DNA of 64,000 nt, from contig NZ_BMFC01000003.1 in the NCBI RefSeq assembly GCF_014637725.1, positions 62,001 through 126,000 on the forward strand, read 5' to 3'. The translations under genes and the position numbers were made by a program. The DNA comes from Marivita lacus (GTDB taxonomy: Bacteria > Pseudomonadota > Alphaproteobacteria > Rhodobacterales > Rhodobacteraceae). The first letter of the stretch is position 1. The number at the start of each line of letters is the position of its first letter. Of the stretch, positions 52,784 to 61,813 are shown in pieces. The notes under the pieces were generated by a model that saw nothing but the letters and a program-made list of their open reading frames with translations, made no database searches and was not told the DNA's origin.

Positions 52784-53201
52784 TATCGTGAACGGCCATA
52801 TCGGCCACAACCACAGCCACGGCGACCATCTGCACAGCCATATGCCCGATGCGGACCGGGCAGAGGAGTTGCAGGTACTCACCGCGCAATTCATCGATGG
52901 CTTCGTCAGTGCCAAGGACAAGATGTCCTATCTGCGGCTGGCCGGTGTGCCGCTGGAAATCGAAGCCCCCGAAGGCGGGCCGTCGATGAAGCTGGTGGAT
53001 GTCCAGTTGACGACCGAATGGCAGGTCGGCACGGCGTCGCCCTCGTTCGGGTCGCAGGAACTGTCCTATCTGCCCTATCCCGGCGACATGGTGACGGAGC
53101 GGACGAATATGGGCTTTGTTTATGTCTCGTTGCGGGCCAAGCACGTGACCGACCTGCGCGCGTTTCTCAAGCACCACCCCGCCGCGCGCGACGTGTCCTG
53201 A
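52773..53201 (+). CDS. His-rich small protein coupled to the guanidine hydrolase, candidate metal carrier
   Basis: 142 residues from ATG 52773, overlapping the hydrolase stop by 11 bases and preceded by AAGGAAAG. The first 23 residues contain eight His (positions 3, 9, 12, 14, 16, 19, 21, 23), a pattern typical of nickel or zinc storage tails. The rest (about 25-142) is a compact domain I do not recognise, with AEELQVLTAQFIDGFVSAKD and a beta-rich centre. Because the hydrolase class needs nickel and known operons include HypA/HypB-like maturation factors absent here, a role in metal delivery is a testable inference. Confidence 0.75.
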   Translation: MPHDIVNGHIGHNHSHGDHLHSHMPDADRAEELQVLTAQFIDGFVSAKDKMSYLRLAGVPLEIEAPEGGPSMKLVDVQLTTEWQVGTASPSFGSQELSYLPYPGDMVTERTNMGFVYVSLRAKHVTDLRAFLKHHPAARDVS

Positions 53202-53213
53202 GGGCAGGGCGCG

Positions 53214-53705
53214 TCACGCCTCCAGACGCTCGAGATCCATCGGAGTGCGCGGCTTGGCCTCCGGGTCGCTGTCCAGAACCGCGTGCATCCGTTCCATGAC
53301 GCGATAGAAAATGGCCAGCTCGTCAGGGCTGACCGCATCGGTCAGCTGCCGTTCGAGGCGCGTGGCCTCGGGGATGATGTCCGCCAGCGCCCGCCGCCCG
53401 GCCGTGGTCAGCGAGATCGACACCAGCCGCCCGTCGCCGGACCCAGCCGTCTTTGCGACCAGACCTTCGGCCTCGAGCCGCGTCACCGCGCGGCTGACCC
53501 GTGGTTTTTCCAGACTGACGCAGGTGTGGATGTCCCGGATCGACACCGCGCCGCAGCGCAGCAGGTGTACCAGAACGCGCCATTCGGCCACCGCCAGACC
53601 ATGGGTGCGCCCGTATTCGACCGCAAGCCGTCGGCTGACCCGTTCCGTCAGCACGGCAAGCCGGTAGGGCAGGAAGGTCGACAGCTGAAAATCGTCGGGC
53701 GTCAT
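53214..53705 (-). CDS. MarR-family transcription regulator
   Basis: 163 residues from ATG 53705. Winged helix core: LAVAEWRVLVHLLRCGAVSIRDIHTCVSLEKPRVSRAVTRLEAEGLV, then the wing GSGDGRLVSISLTTAGRRAL. It is divergent from the homogentisate operon and its gene ends 12 bases after the guanidine operon, convergently. It most likely controls the homogentisate genes, using an aromatic acid as ligand, via the palindrome at 53726-53736. Confidence 0.87.
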   Translation of the reverse strand: MTPDDFQLSTFLPYRLAVLTERVSRRLAVEYGRTHGLAVAEWRVLVHLLRCGAVSIRDIHTCVSLEKPRVSRAVTRLEAEGLVAKTAGSGDGRLVSISLTTAGRRALADIIPEATRLERQLTDAVSPDELAIFYRVMERMHAVLDSDPEAKPRTPMDLERLEA

Positions 53706-53725
53706 GGCGGGGTCCAAACTCGTTG

Positions 53726-53736
53726 CATTTGAAATG
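53726..53736. promoter_or_regulatory. CATTT-G-AAATG palindrome, candidate MarR operator
   Basis: Perfect 5-bp arms around one central base, in the 115-base gap between the MarR gene and the divergent homogentisate operon. It is short, so the assignment rests mainly on position. Confidence 0.45.
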
Positions 53737-53820
53737 ATATTGACTTTCGCTCTCTTGGCAACGACTAATGACCTGCCCTCGGGTGCCATGCACCGGGGAA
53801 CCTAGGGGAGAGACGCACAC

Positions 53821-54765
53821 ATGGCCTTTGCATCGCAGGGTGACACCGCTGAAAAGCAGATTTCCTTTACCGAGATCGGTGACGGGCTTTATGCCTTCAC
53901 CGCCGAAGGAGACCCGAATTCCGGTGTGATCATCGGCGACGACTCGGTCATGATCGTCGAGGCGCAGGCCACGCCGCGTCTCGCGCAAAAGGTGATCGAT
54001 TGCGTGCGCAGCGTCACCGAAAAGCCGATTTCCCATGTGGTCCTGACCCATTACCACGCGGTGCGCGTGCTGGGTGCCAGCGCCTTTGACGCCGATCAGA
54101 TCATCATGTCCGACGCCGCGCGCGGCATGGTGGTCGAGCGGGGGCAGGAAGACTGGGACAGCGAATTCCAGCGCTTCCCGCGCCTGTTCGAGGGCCACGA
54201 AAGCATTCCCGGTCTGACATGGCCCACCACCACCTTCAGCGACAGCATGACGGTCTATCTTGGCAAGCGGAAGGTCGAGATCAAGCAGATCGGCCGCGCG
54301 CACACGGCGGGGGACAGCGTGATCTGGGTGCCGGACAGTCAGACCATGTTCACCGGCGATATCGTCGAATATCACTCCGCCTGTTACTGCGGTGACGGCC
54401 ATTTCGAGGAGTGGGGCAGCACGCTCGATGCGGTCAAGGCCTATGATCCGCAAAGCATTGCACCGGGGCGCGGCGATGCGCTGATCGGACGCGATATGGT
54501 GGACGCAGCACTGGCCAACACCCGCGACTTTGTCGACAGCACCTACAACGCGGTCAAGCCGATTGCCGCCAAGGGGGGAACCCTCAAGGAAGCATGGGAC
54601 GCCGTGCGCGCCGCCTGCGATCCGAAATTCAAGGATTACGCCATCTACGAACACTGCCTGCCGTTCAACGTGGCCCGCGCCTATGATGAAGCGCGCGGGA
54701 TCGTGCACCCGCGCATCTGGACGGCAGAACGCGATCTGGAAATGTGGGCGCAACTGCAAGGCTGA
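53821..54765 (+). CDS. Metallo-beta-lactamase-fold protein with degenerate metal motif
   Basis: 314 residues. The MBL fold is seen in VMIVEAQATP, VVLTHYHAVRVLGAS, QIGRAHTAGDSVIWV and MFTGDIVEY. The canonical HxHxDH motif is changed: His77 and His79 remain, but the Asp and second His positions are Val81 and Arg82, so one metal site is incomplete. First gene of the homogentisate operon. It could be a thioesterase or lactonase-like hydrolase acting with one metal, or a non-catalytic relative. Confidence 0.82.
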   Translation: MAFASQGDTAEKQISFTEIGDGLYAFTAEGDPNSGVIIGDDSVMIVEAQATPRLAQKVIDCVRSVTEKPISHVVLTHYHAVRVLGASAFDADQIIMSDAARGMVVERGQEDWDSEFQRFPRLFEGHESIPGLTWPTTTFSDSMTVYLGKRKVEIKQIGRAHTAGDSVIWVPDSQTMFTGDIVEYHSACYCGDGHFEEWGSTLDAVKAYDPQSIAPGRGDALIGRDMVDAALANTRDFVDSTYNAVKPIAAKGGTLKEAWDAVRAACDPKFKDYAIYEHCLPFNVARAYDEARGIVHPRIWTAERDLEMWAQLQG

Positions 54766-54793
54766 GACCGAGCGACGGGGGAGGAGACCCATC

Positions 54794-56407
54794 ATGCCGC
54801 TGGATGACCGCTATCAACTGGCGTTCACGCTGTATCCCTATACGCGCAGCACCGATCAGGGCGCGTCCGTGCCGGTGCGGCACCCGGTGGTTGTCATGGG
54901 GGGCGGCCCGGTCGGCATCGCCACGGCGCTTGATCTCGGGTTGCAGGGCATTCCCGTTGTCCTGCTTGATGATCACGAAGGGGTCGGGCAGGGGTCGCGG
55001 GCGATCTGTTTTGCGAAACGTACGCTCGAGATCGCCCATCGGTACGGCTGCGGCCAGCCGATGCTGGACAAGGGCGTGGTCTGGAACCTGGGCAAGGTGT
55101 TTCACGACGACCGGCAGGTGTTCGAGTTCAACCTGCTGCCGGAACAGGGCCACCGCTATCCGGCCTTCATCAACCTGCAACAGCCTTATTTCGAACGCTT
55201 CCTCGTGGACCGCGTGCGCGAGGCGCAGGCCCAAGGCGCGCCGATTGACCTGCGGGGCAAGAACCGCGTCGATACGGTCGAGGTCAAGGACGACCATGTC
55301 ATCCTCGACATCACCACACCTGACGGTCCCTACCGGATCGCGGCGGATTGGCTGATCGGCTGCGACGGCGCGTCCAGCCCGCTGCGCAAGATGATGGGGC
55401 TCGATTTCGAAGGCCGGGTGTTCGAGGACAATTTCCTGATCGCCGACATCACGATGAAGGCGGATTTCCCGACCGAACGCTGGTTCTGGTTCGAGCCGCA
55501 TTTCAAATCCGGCGACAGCGCGCTCTTGCACAAGCAGCCGGACGGCGTGTGGCGGATCGACTTCCAGCTGGGCTGGGACATCGACCGCACCGAAGAACTG
55601 AAAGAGGAAAATGTCCGCCGCCGTCTCGACGCGATGCTCGGCCCGGATGTGGACTACGAACTGGTCTGGACCTCGATCTACCGGTTCCAGTGCCGCCGGA
55701 TGAAAACCTTTCGCAAGGGTCGGGTGATCTTTGCCGGGGACGCGGCGCACCAGGTCTCGCCCTTTGGGGCGCGCGGGGCGAATTCCGGCATTCAGGACGT
55801 GGACAATCTGGGCTGGAAACTGGGTCTGGTCCTGAATGGAACGGCACCCGAGGCGTTGCTGGACAGCTACGATCTTGAGCGTCGGCACGGCGCGGACGAA
55901 AACATCCTCAACTCGTCCCGTTCGACCGATTTCATCACGCCGAAATCCCGCATCAGCCACGTGTTCCGCAACGCGGTGCTCGATCTGGCGGAACACCACG
56001 CCTTTGCCCGACCGCTGGTCAATTCCGGGCGGCTCTCTGTGCCCTGCGTCTATGACGGCCTGCCGTTGAACACGCCCGACGCCCTGCCGTATGGCCCGTC
56101 CCGCACCCGCCCCGGCGCGCCTTGCCCTGATGCGCCTTTGGGGCAGGGGTTCCTGCTGGACCATCTGGGCGGTGATTTCGTGCTGCTTGGGGTGGGCGTC
56201 GATGTGCCGGATACGCTCTCTGCCCACGGATTGGTGCTGCGCGGCCTGTCCGTGCCTGCGGCAGGCGACATCAGGGGCCGCTATCTGGGCGACGCGCCCG
56301 GTGCCGTCTACCTGATCCGGCCCGACCAGCATGTGGCGGCGCGCTGGCCCACCTTCGACGAGGCGGCGGTGCGGGCCGCACTTGCCACCGCGATTGCAAA
56401 GGACTGA
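54794..56407 (+). CDS. FAD-dependent aromatic monooxygenase (MhpA/PheA-like)
   Basis: 537 residues from ATG 54794. FAD motifs of class A flavin hydroxylases: VVMGGGPVGIATALDLGLQG (dinucleotide loop), ADWLIGCDGASSPLR (DG motif), and GRVIFAGDAAHQVSPFGARGANSGIQDVDNLGWKL (second FAD motif). It hydroxylates a phenolic acid with NAD(P)H and oxygen. Located just before hmgA, it probably makes homogentisate, for example from a hydroxyphenylacetate; no 4-hydroxyphenylpyruvate dioxygenase gene is in this operon. Substrate is inferred. Confidence 0.85.
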   Translation: MPLDDRYQLAFTLYPYTRSTDQGASVPVRHPVVVMGGGPVGIATALDLGLQGIPVVLLDDHEGVGQGSRAICFAKRTLEIAHRYGCGQPMLDKGVVWNLGKVFHDDRQVFEFNLLPEQGHRYPAFINLQQPYFERFLVDRVREAQAQGAPIDLRGKNRVDTVEVKDDHVILDITTPDGPYRIAADWLIGCDGASSPLRKMMGLDFEGRVFEDNFLIADITMKADFPTERWFWFEPHFKSGDSALLHKQPDGVWRIDFQLGWDIDRTEELKEENVRRRLDAMLGPDVDYELVWTSIYRFQCRRMKTFRKGRVIFAGDAAHQVSPFGARGANSGIQDVDNLGWKLGLVLNGTAPEALLDSYDLERRHGADENILNSSRSTDFITPKSRISHVFRNAVLDLAEHHAFARPLVNSGRLSVPCVYDGLPLNTPDALPYGPSRTRPGAPCPDAPLGQGFLLDHLGGDFVLLGVGVDVPDTLSAHGLVLRGLSVPAAGDIRGRYLGDAPGAVYLIRPDQHVAARWPTFDEAAVRAALATAIAKD

Positions 56408-56411
56408 CGCC

Positions 56412-56609
56412 ATGGCGCTCAACACCGCCCCCAACATTCCCGATCCCGATGGGTTCTATGCCGAATTGCTCGACGCCCATGACGGGCTGAGCGATGATGA
56501 CAGCATCGCGTTCAACGCCCGTTTGATCCTCATTCTTGCCAACCATATCGGCGACCGCGCGGTGCTGACCGAAGCGTTGGCCGCCGTATCGAAAGGAGAC
56601 ACGCGATGA
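56412..56609 (+). CDS. DUF2783-family small protein
   Basis: 65 residues. [38 protein letters not shown] matches the DUF2783 pattern of small proteins regularly found between the FAD monooxygenase and hmgA in alphaproteobacteria. Overlaps hmgA by four bases. Function unknown; a partner or stabiliser of the monooxygenase is only a guess from conserved position. Confidence 0.8.
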   Translation: MALNTAPNIPDPDGFYAELLDAHDGLSDDDSIAFNARLILILANHIGDRAVLTEALAAVSKGDTR

Positions 56610-57955
56610 ATGCTCCGAACACCTCCGGCCTCATTCAGGCCAATGGCAGCCTGACCGAGCCCGGCTACATGCCCGGCTGGGCCAATGATTTCGAGACCGA
56701 GGCACTGCCCGACGCCCTGCCGCGTGGCATGAACAGCCCACAGAAATGCAATTACGGCCTTTACGGCGAACAGCTGTCCGGCACCGCCTTTACCGCCAAC
56801 CCGCCCGAACGCACCTGGAGCTACCGCATCCGGCCCTCGGTCAAGCATTCGGCGCGCTATGCGCGGATCGATCTGCCCTATTGGAAAAGCGCGCCCAACG
56901 TCGTGGACAACGTGACCTCCTTGGGCCAGTACCGCTGGGACGCGATCCCGCATTCCGGTGAGCATCTGACATGGCTGACCGGCATGCGGACCATGACCAC
57001 GGCGGGTGACGTGAACATCCAGGTTGGCATGGCCAGCCATGTCTACCTTGTCACCCAAAGCATGAAGGACGCCTATTTCTTCAGTGCCGACAGCGAGTTG
57101 CTGGTCGTTCCTCAAGAGGGGCGGCTGCGTTTCGCCACGGAACTGGGCATCATTGACGTCGAGCCCAAGGAGATCGCCATCCTTCCGCGCGGCCTTGTCT
57201 ACCGGGTCGAAGTGCTGGACGGTCCGTGCCGGGGCTTTGTCTGCGAAAACTACGGGCAGAAATTCGAACTGCCAGCCCGTGGCCCGATCGGGGCCAACTG
57301 CATGGCCAATCCGCGCGATTTCAAGGTGCCCGTTGCCGCCTTCGAGGACCGCGAGGTGCCGTCGACGCTGACGGTCAAGTGGTGCGGGCAGTTCCATGAA
57401 ACGCAGATCGGGCAAAGCCCGCTCGACGTGGTGGCGTGGCATGGCAATTACGCGCCGTACAAGTATGATTTGCGGACCTATTGTCCGGTCGGCGCGATCC
57501 TGTTCGACCATCCCGATCCGTCGATCTTTACCGTCCTCACTGCGCCCTCGGGTGTGCCCGGCACGGCGAATATCGACTTCGTGCTGTTCCGCGAACGGTG
57601 GCTGGTGGCGGAAAACACCTTCCGTCCGCCGTGGTATCACAAGAACATCATGTCCGAACTGATGGGCAACATCTACGGCCAGTATGACGCCAAACCGCAG
57701 GGGTTTGTCCCCGGCGGCATGAGCCTGCACAACATGATGCTGCCGCATGGCCCGGACCGCGAGGCATTCGAGAAAGCGTCGAATGCCAATCTGGGGCCGG
57801 ACAAGCTCGACCGCACCATGTCCTTCATGTTCGAGACGAGGTTTCCGCAGCATCTGACTGAATTTGCAGGAAAAGAGGCGCCGTTGCAGGACGACTACAT
57901 CGACTGCTGGGACAGCCTTGAGAAGAAATTCGACGGCACTCCGGGGAAGAAGTGA
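56606..57955 (+). CDS. hmgA: Homogentisate 1,2-dioxygenase
   Basis: 449 residues, full length. It opens the homogentisate ring to maleylacetoacetate using non-haem Fe(II). The family segments [55 protein letters not shown]-like ([22 protein letters not shown], iron ligands His and Glu) and [15 protein letters not shown] (iron His) are all present. Its stop overlaps the next gene's start region. Confidence 0.96.
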   Translation: MNAPNTSGLIQANGSLTEPGYMPGWANDFETEALPDALPRGMNSPQKCNYGLYGEQLSGTAFTANPPERTWSYRIRPSVKHSARYARIDLPYWKSAPNVVDNVTSLGQYRWDAIPHSGEHLTWLTGMRTMTTAGDVNIQVGMASHVYLVTQSMKDAYFFSADSELLVVPQEGRLRFATELGIIDVEPKEIAILPRGLVYRVEVLDGPCRGFVCENYGQKFELPARGPIGANCMANPRDFKVPVAAFEDREVPSTLTVKWCGQFHETQIGQSPLDVVAWHGNYAPYKYDLRTYCPVGAILFDHPDPSIFTVLTAPSGVPGTANIDFVLFRERWLVAENTFRPPWYHKNIMSELMGNIYGQYDAKPQGFVPGGMSLHNMMLPHGPDREAFEKASNANLGPDKLDRTMSFMFETRFPQHLTEFAGKEAPLQDDYIDCWDSLEKKFDGTPGKK

Positions 57956-57957
57956 CC

Positions 57958-59208
57958 ATGGCCCTGCGTCGTTCCTGGCTGGACAGCGCCAATGCGCCGG
58001 ACTGCGATTTCCCGCTGAACAACCTGCCCTTTGGAGTGTTTTCCGTGGGTGACAGCGATCTGCGCTGCGGTGTTGCCATCGGCGACAGGATCGTCGATGC
58101 GACCGGGCTCGAGGCGGCGGGCCTCCTGCGCGCCGATCCGCAGGCGGATGTGCTGGACGCGCCCTTTTGGAACGACTTCATGGAACTGGGCCCCGCCGCA
58201 TGGTCCCGCTACCGTGCCGCGCTGACCGCGATGCTGGCCGAAGGCGCGGACGAGGCCCTGCAGGATCACATCATCACCCATTCCGTGCAGATGACGCGGG
58301 CGGCGCTGCATATGCCCTTCCGGGTCAGCGAATACACTGATTTCTACTCTGGGCGGCATCACGCCACCAATGTGGGCACGATGTTTCGAGGTGCCGAAAA
58401 CGCGCTGCCGCCGAACTGGCTGCATATTCCCATCGGCTATAACGGTCGGGCGTCCTCGGTCGTGGTTTCTGGCACGCCAGTGACGCGACCGCACGGCCAG
58501 ATCAAGGGGCAGGACGACGCCGCGCCGCGCTTTGCACCCTCGGCCCGGTTCGACATCGAGCTTGAGATCGGCGCAATCGTCGGGCAGGCGTCGGACGGCC
58601 TCATCAGCGTCGCGCAGGCCTTCGACAACATCTTCGGCTATGTCGTGCTGAACGACTGGTCCGCCCGCGACATTCAGGCGTGGGAATACCAGCCGCTCGG
58701 CCCGTTTCAGGCCAAGGCAACGGCGACGACGATCAGCCCGTGGATCGTCACCGCCGAAGCGCTGGTGCCGTTTCGCACAAGCACGCCCGCACGGGAAACA
58801 CCGTTGCTGGACTACCTCACCGAACCCGGCCCGATGCTCTATGATATCACGCTCGAGGTCGGGCTGACGCCTGAGCAGGGCACCGAGACCGTCATCACCC
58901 GCACCAACTACGCCGAGATGTATTACTCCGCCGCGCAGCAACTGGCGCATCACACAAGCTCTGGCTGCCCGATGCGGGTAGGGGATCTGTTGGGGTCCGG
59001 CACCATCTCGGGACCGGAAAAGCACAATCGCGGCTCTTTGCTGGAACTCAGCTGGGGCGGGACAGAGCCGCTGACATTGGACAGCGGCGGGACCCGTAGC
59101 TTTGTCGAGGACGGAGACACTCTGACCCTGCGCGGTCATGCGCAGGGCGATGGGTATCGCGTTGGCTTCGGGGCTTGCACAGGGACCGTGCTTCCGGCGC
59201 GGCGGTAA
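57958..59208 (+). CDS. fahA: Fumarylacetoacetase
   Basis: 416 residues from ATG 57958; a GTG two codons upstream overlaps the hmgA stop and is possible. It cleaves fumarylacetoacetate to fumarate and acetoacetate. Seen: SWLDSANAPDCDFPLNNLPFGVF at the start, YTDFYSGRHHATNVGTMFRG (catalytic His and metal Asp), FDIELEIGAIVG (metal Glu pair), GYVVLNDWSARDIQAWEYQPLGPF (Asp and Lys region). No maleylacetoacetate isomerase gene is in the window, so that step must be encoded elsewhere or by a glutathione transferase. Confidence 0.95.
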   Translation: MALRRSWLDSANAPDCDFPLNNLPFGVFSVGDSDLRCGVAIGDRIVDATGLEAAGLLRADPQADVLDAPFWNDFMELGPAAWSRYRAALTAMLAEGADEALQDHIITHSVQMTRAALHMPFRVSEYTDFYSGRHHATNVGTMFRGAENALPPNWLHIPIGYNGRASSVVVSGTPVTRPHGQIKGQDDAAPRFAPSARFDIELEIGAIVGQASDGLISVAQAFDNIFGYVVLNDWSARDIQAWEYQPLGPFQAKATATTISPWIVTAEALVPFRTSTPARETPLLDYLTEPGPMLYDITLEVGLTPEQGTETVITRTNYAEMYYSAAQQLAHHTSSGCPMRVGDLLGSGTISGPEKHNRGSLLELSWGGTEPLTLDSGGTRSFVEDGDTLTLRGHAQGDGYRVGFGACTGTVLPARR

Positions 59209-59220
59209 GGGAACCCTTCC

Positions 59221-61149
59221 ATGACCGTCACCGTGCAGACCCTTGGCCGCGTCGCCATCGTCACCATCGACAATCCGCCGGTCAACGCCGCGTCGCAGGC
59301 GGTGCGTGCGGGGCTGGTTGACGCCGTGGCGCAGACCGAGGCGGATGCCACAATCGACGCCGTGGTCCTGACCTGCGCCGGGCGCACCTTCGTGGCAGGG
59401 GCCGATGTGCGCGAATTCGATTTGCCCCCTGTCGCACCGCATCTGCCCGACGTCATCGCGGCGATCGAGGCGGCGTCAAAGCCGTGGATCGCGGCGCTTC
59501 ATGGCTCGGCACTGGGCGGCGGGCTGGAGCTTGCGATGGGCTGTCACCACCGCATCGCAGAAGCGTCGGCGCGCATGGGCCTGCCCGAAGTGACGCTTGG
59601 CCTTGTGCCGGGGGCGGGGGGCACCGTGCGCCTGCCGCGTCTTGTGGGGGCGGAACTGGCGCTGACCATGATCGCGGGCGGCAAGCCGATCAGCGCACAA
59701 GAGGCGCTGGATGCCGGATTGATCGACGCGATTGCGCAGGGCGATCTGGTGCAGAAGGCCTGCGATCTGGCCGCCGCCGGTGTCGACCTGCGTCCGACCC
59801 TCGTCAAGCTGGTGATCGGCAAGAGTGACGCAACCCGGTTCGACCGGATCGCATCCGACATGCGCCGCAAGGCGCGCGGGCAGGTGTCCGTGCCTGCCGC
59901 CATCGACGCGCTTGAGCGTGGGTTGACCCTGCCTGCCACCGAGGCGCTGGCCGCCGAACGCGCCACGTTCCTGTCGCTCAAGACCAGCGAACAGGCCCGC
60001 GCCCTGCGCCATATCTTCTTTGCCGAACGGGCGGCGCTGTCCGATCCGCGCACAAAGGCAACACCCCGGCCGATTGCACGGATCGGCGTGATCGGCGGCG
60101 GCACGATGGGGGCGGGGATCGCATCGCTCTGCCTGATGCGCGGCCTCACCGTCACATTGATCGAACGCGATGCGTCCAGCCTCGATGCGGGGTCCGCCCG
60201 TGTCCGGTCCACCCTGGAGAGCAGCGCGAAACGCGGCCTGCTGGTCGATCTCGACGCCACCTTCGCGCGGTTCGATGCCGCCACCGATGACAGCGCTCTG
60301 GCGGATGTGGACCTCGTGATCGAAGCGGTGTTCGAGGAGATGGAGGTCAAGAAGCAGGTGTTTCGCAGGCTCGATGCCGTGACGCGCCCAGATGCGATCC
60401 TCGCCACCAACACCTCCTATCTGGACGTGACCGAGATCGCCGCGGGCCTGCGTGATCCGTCCCGCGCCATTGGGCTGCATTTCTTTTCGCCCGCCCATAT
60501 CATGAAGCTGCTGGAAATCGTGCTGCCCGCGAGTGTGGCGGATGACGTGGTGGCGACCGCCGCGCGGCTGTCGAAAACCCTTGGCAAGATCGGTGTCTTT
60601 TCCGGGGTCTGCGACGGCTTCATCGGTAACCGCATCATGTCGGCCTACCGGACCGAGGCGGACCGGCTGCTGATCGACGGGGCCAGCCCCGAACAGGTCG
60701 ATGCCGCGATGCGCGACTACGGCTTCCCGATGGGCGTGTTCGAGATGCAGGATCTCGCCGGGCTGGACATCGCATGGGCCATGCGCAAGCGCCGTCTGGC
60801 CCAAGGGCTGTCGGGCGAAGGCGATATCCGGATCGCGGACCGTCTGTGCGAACAGGGCCGGTTTGGCCGCAAGACCGATGCGGGCTGGTATGATTTCACG
60901 GATGGCAAGGCCACGCCCTCGGACGCGGTTACGGCGATCATCGTCGAAGAGCGGCAGGCCATGGGCGTCGCCGATGCGGTGTTTGAGACCAAGGACGTGA
61001 TGACCCGCATACTTGGGGCAATGGTGCAGGAGGCGGAGGCGGTTCTGGCCGAAGGCATCGCCAGTTCCGCCGCCGATATCGACGTGGTGATGGTCAACGG
61101 CTACGGCTTCCCGCGCTGGAAAGGCGGGCCGCTTTTTACCGTCCGGTAA
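59221..61149 (+). CDS. FadJ/FadB-like enoyl-CoA hydratase / 3-hydroxyacyl-CoA dehydrogenase, short C-terminus
   Basis: 642 residues. N-terminal hydratase/isomerase domain (ALHGSALGGGLELAMGCHHRIA, LGLVPGAGGTVRLPR with both catalytic Glu regions), then the NAD-binding domain (IGVIGGGTMGAGIASL) and dehydrogenase domain (FFSPAHIMKLLEIV, GFIGNRIM). Relatives continue for about 50-60 residues after the VNGYGFPRWKGGP motif; this one stops eight residues beyond its start, at TAA 61147. It is likely still active in most functions, with the last helical segment missing. It handles acyl-CoA linked to the aromatic or acetoacetate products. Confidence 0.87.
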   Translation: MTVTVQTLGRVAIVTIDNPPVNAASQAVRAGLVDAVAQTEADATIDAVVLTCAGRTFVAGADVREFDLPPVAPHLPDVIAAIEAASKPWIAALHGSALGGGLELAMGCHHRIAEASARMGLPEVTLGLVPGAGGTVRLPRLVGAELALTMIAGGKPISAQEALDAGLIDAIAQGDLVQKACDLAAAGVDLRPTLVKLVIGKSDATRFDRIASDMRRKARGQVSVPAAIDALERGLTLPATEALAAERATFLSLKTSEQARALRHIFFAERAALSDPRTKATPRPIARIGVIGGGTMGAGIASLCLMRGLTVTLIERDASSLDAGSARVRSTLESSAKRGLLVDLDATFARFDAATDDSALADVDLVIEAVFEEMEVKKQVFRRLDAVTRPDAILATNTSYLDVTEIAAGLRDPSRAIGLHFFSPAHIMKLLEIVLPASVADDVVATAARLSKTLGKIGVFSGVCDGFIGNRIMSAYRTEADRLLIDGASPEQVDAAMRDYGFPMGVFEMQDLAGLDIAWAMRKRRLAQGLSGEGDIRIADRLCEQGRFGRKTDAGWYDFTDGKATPSDAVTAIIVEERQAMGVADAVFETKDVMTRILGAMVQEAEAVLAEGIASSAADIDVVMVNGYGFPRWKGGPLFTVR

Positions 61150-61273
61150 AATCTGAACGCGCGGGCCAAACAGCCGGGCACGGGTCCTGACCACCGGCCC
61201 TCAAGTTCCTGTCGACCGGCGCAGCCTGTTCGACTATCACAGGCTGCGCCGACATCAGCGGGAAAGAGACCTC

Positions 61274-61813
61274 ATGCACCCCCAATCCGTTCCTGACGCC
61301 ATGTTCCATACGCGCGTGCGCAATGACGCGCTTGGCGGGCCGAACCCGTTCGAGTGGAAGCAACTGACCTCTGAGGACGTGTTCGCCGGCAAGCGGATCG
61401 TTCTGTTCGGGGTGCCGGGCGCCTTCACCCCCGCCTGTTCCGAAAGCCACTTGCCGGGCTATGAGCAGCATTACGACGCGTTCCGTGATCTTGGGATCGA
61501 CGCGGTGCTGTGCGTTTCGGTCAACGACGCCTTCGTGATGCACCAATGGGCGCTGTCGCGGCAGGTCGAGAAGGTCACGATGTTGCCCGATGGCAACGGT
61601 GAGTTCACCCGCAAGATGGGCATGCTGGTCGACCGCAGCAGCAATGGCATGGGCCTGCGCAGCTGGCGCTATGCGATGTATGTCAACGACCGGGTGATCG
61701 AGCAGGTGTTCAGCGAACCGGGGTTCAAGGACAACCCGCCGGGGGTGCCGCTTGATGTGTCGGGAGCCGAGACCATGCTGGAGTATCTGCGCGGGCTCTC
61801 TGCCGCAGCCTAG
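61274..61813 (+). CDS. Peroxiredoxin, Prx5/redoxin type
   Basis: 179 residues. The peroxidatic Cys lies in VPGAFTPACSESHLPGY, the hallmark of the Prx5 subfamily, with SWRYAMYVNDRVIEQVF later. No second conserved resolving Cys in the usual place, so probably 1-Cys type or glutaredoxin-dependent. It removes hydroperoxides in the cytoplasm. Its stop codon shares the bases CTAG with the stop of the convergent RidA-like gene. Confidence 0.9.
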   Translation: MHPQSVPDAMFHTRVRNDALGGPNPFEWKQLTSEDVFAGKRIVLFGVPGAFTPACSESHLPGYEQHYDAFRDLGIDAVLCVSVNDAFVMHQWALSRQVEKVTMLPDGNGEFTRKMGMLVDRSSNGMGLRSWRYAMYVNDRVIEQVFSEPGFKDNPPGVPLDVSGAETMLEYLRGLSAAA

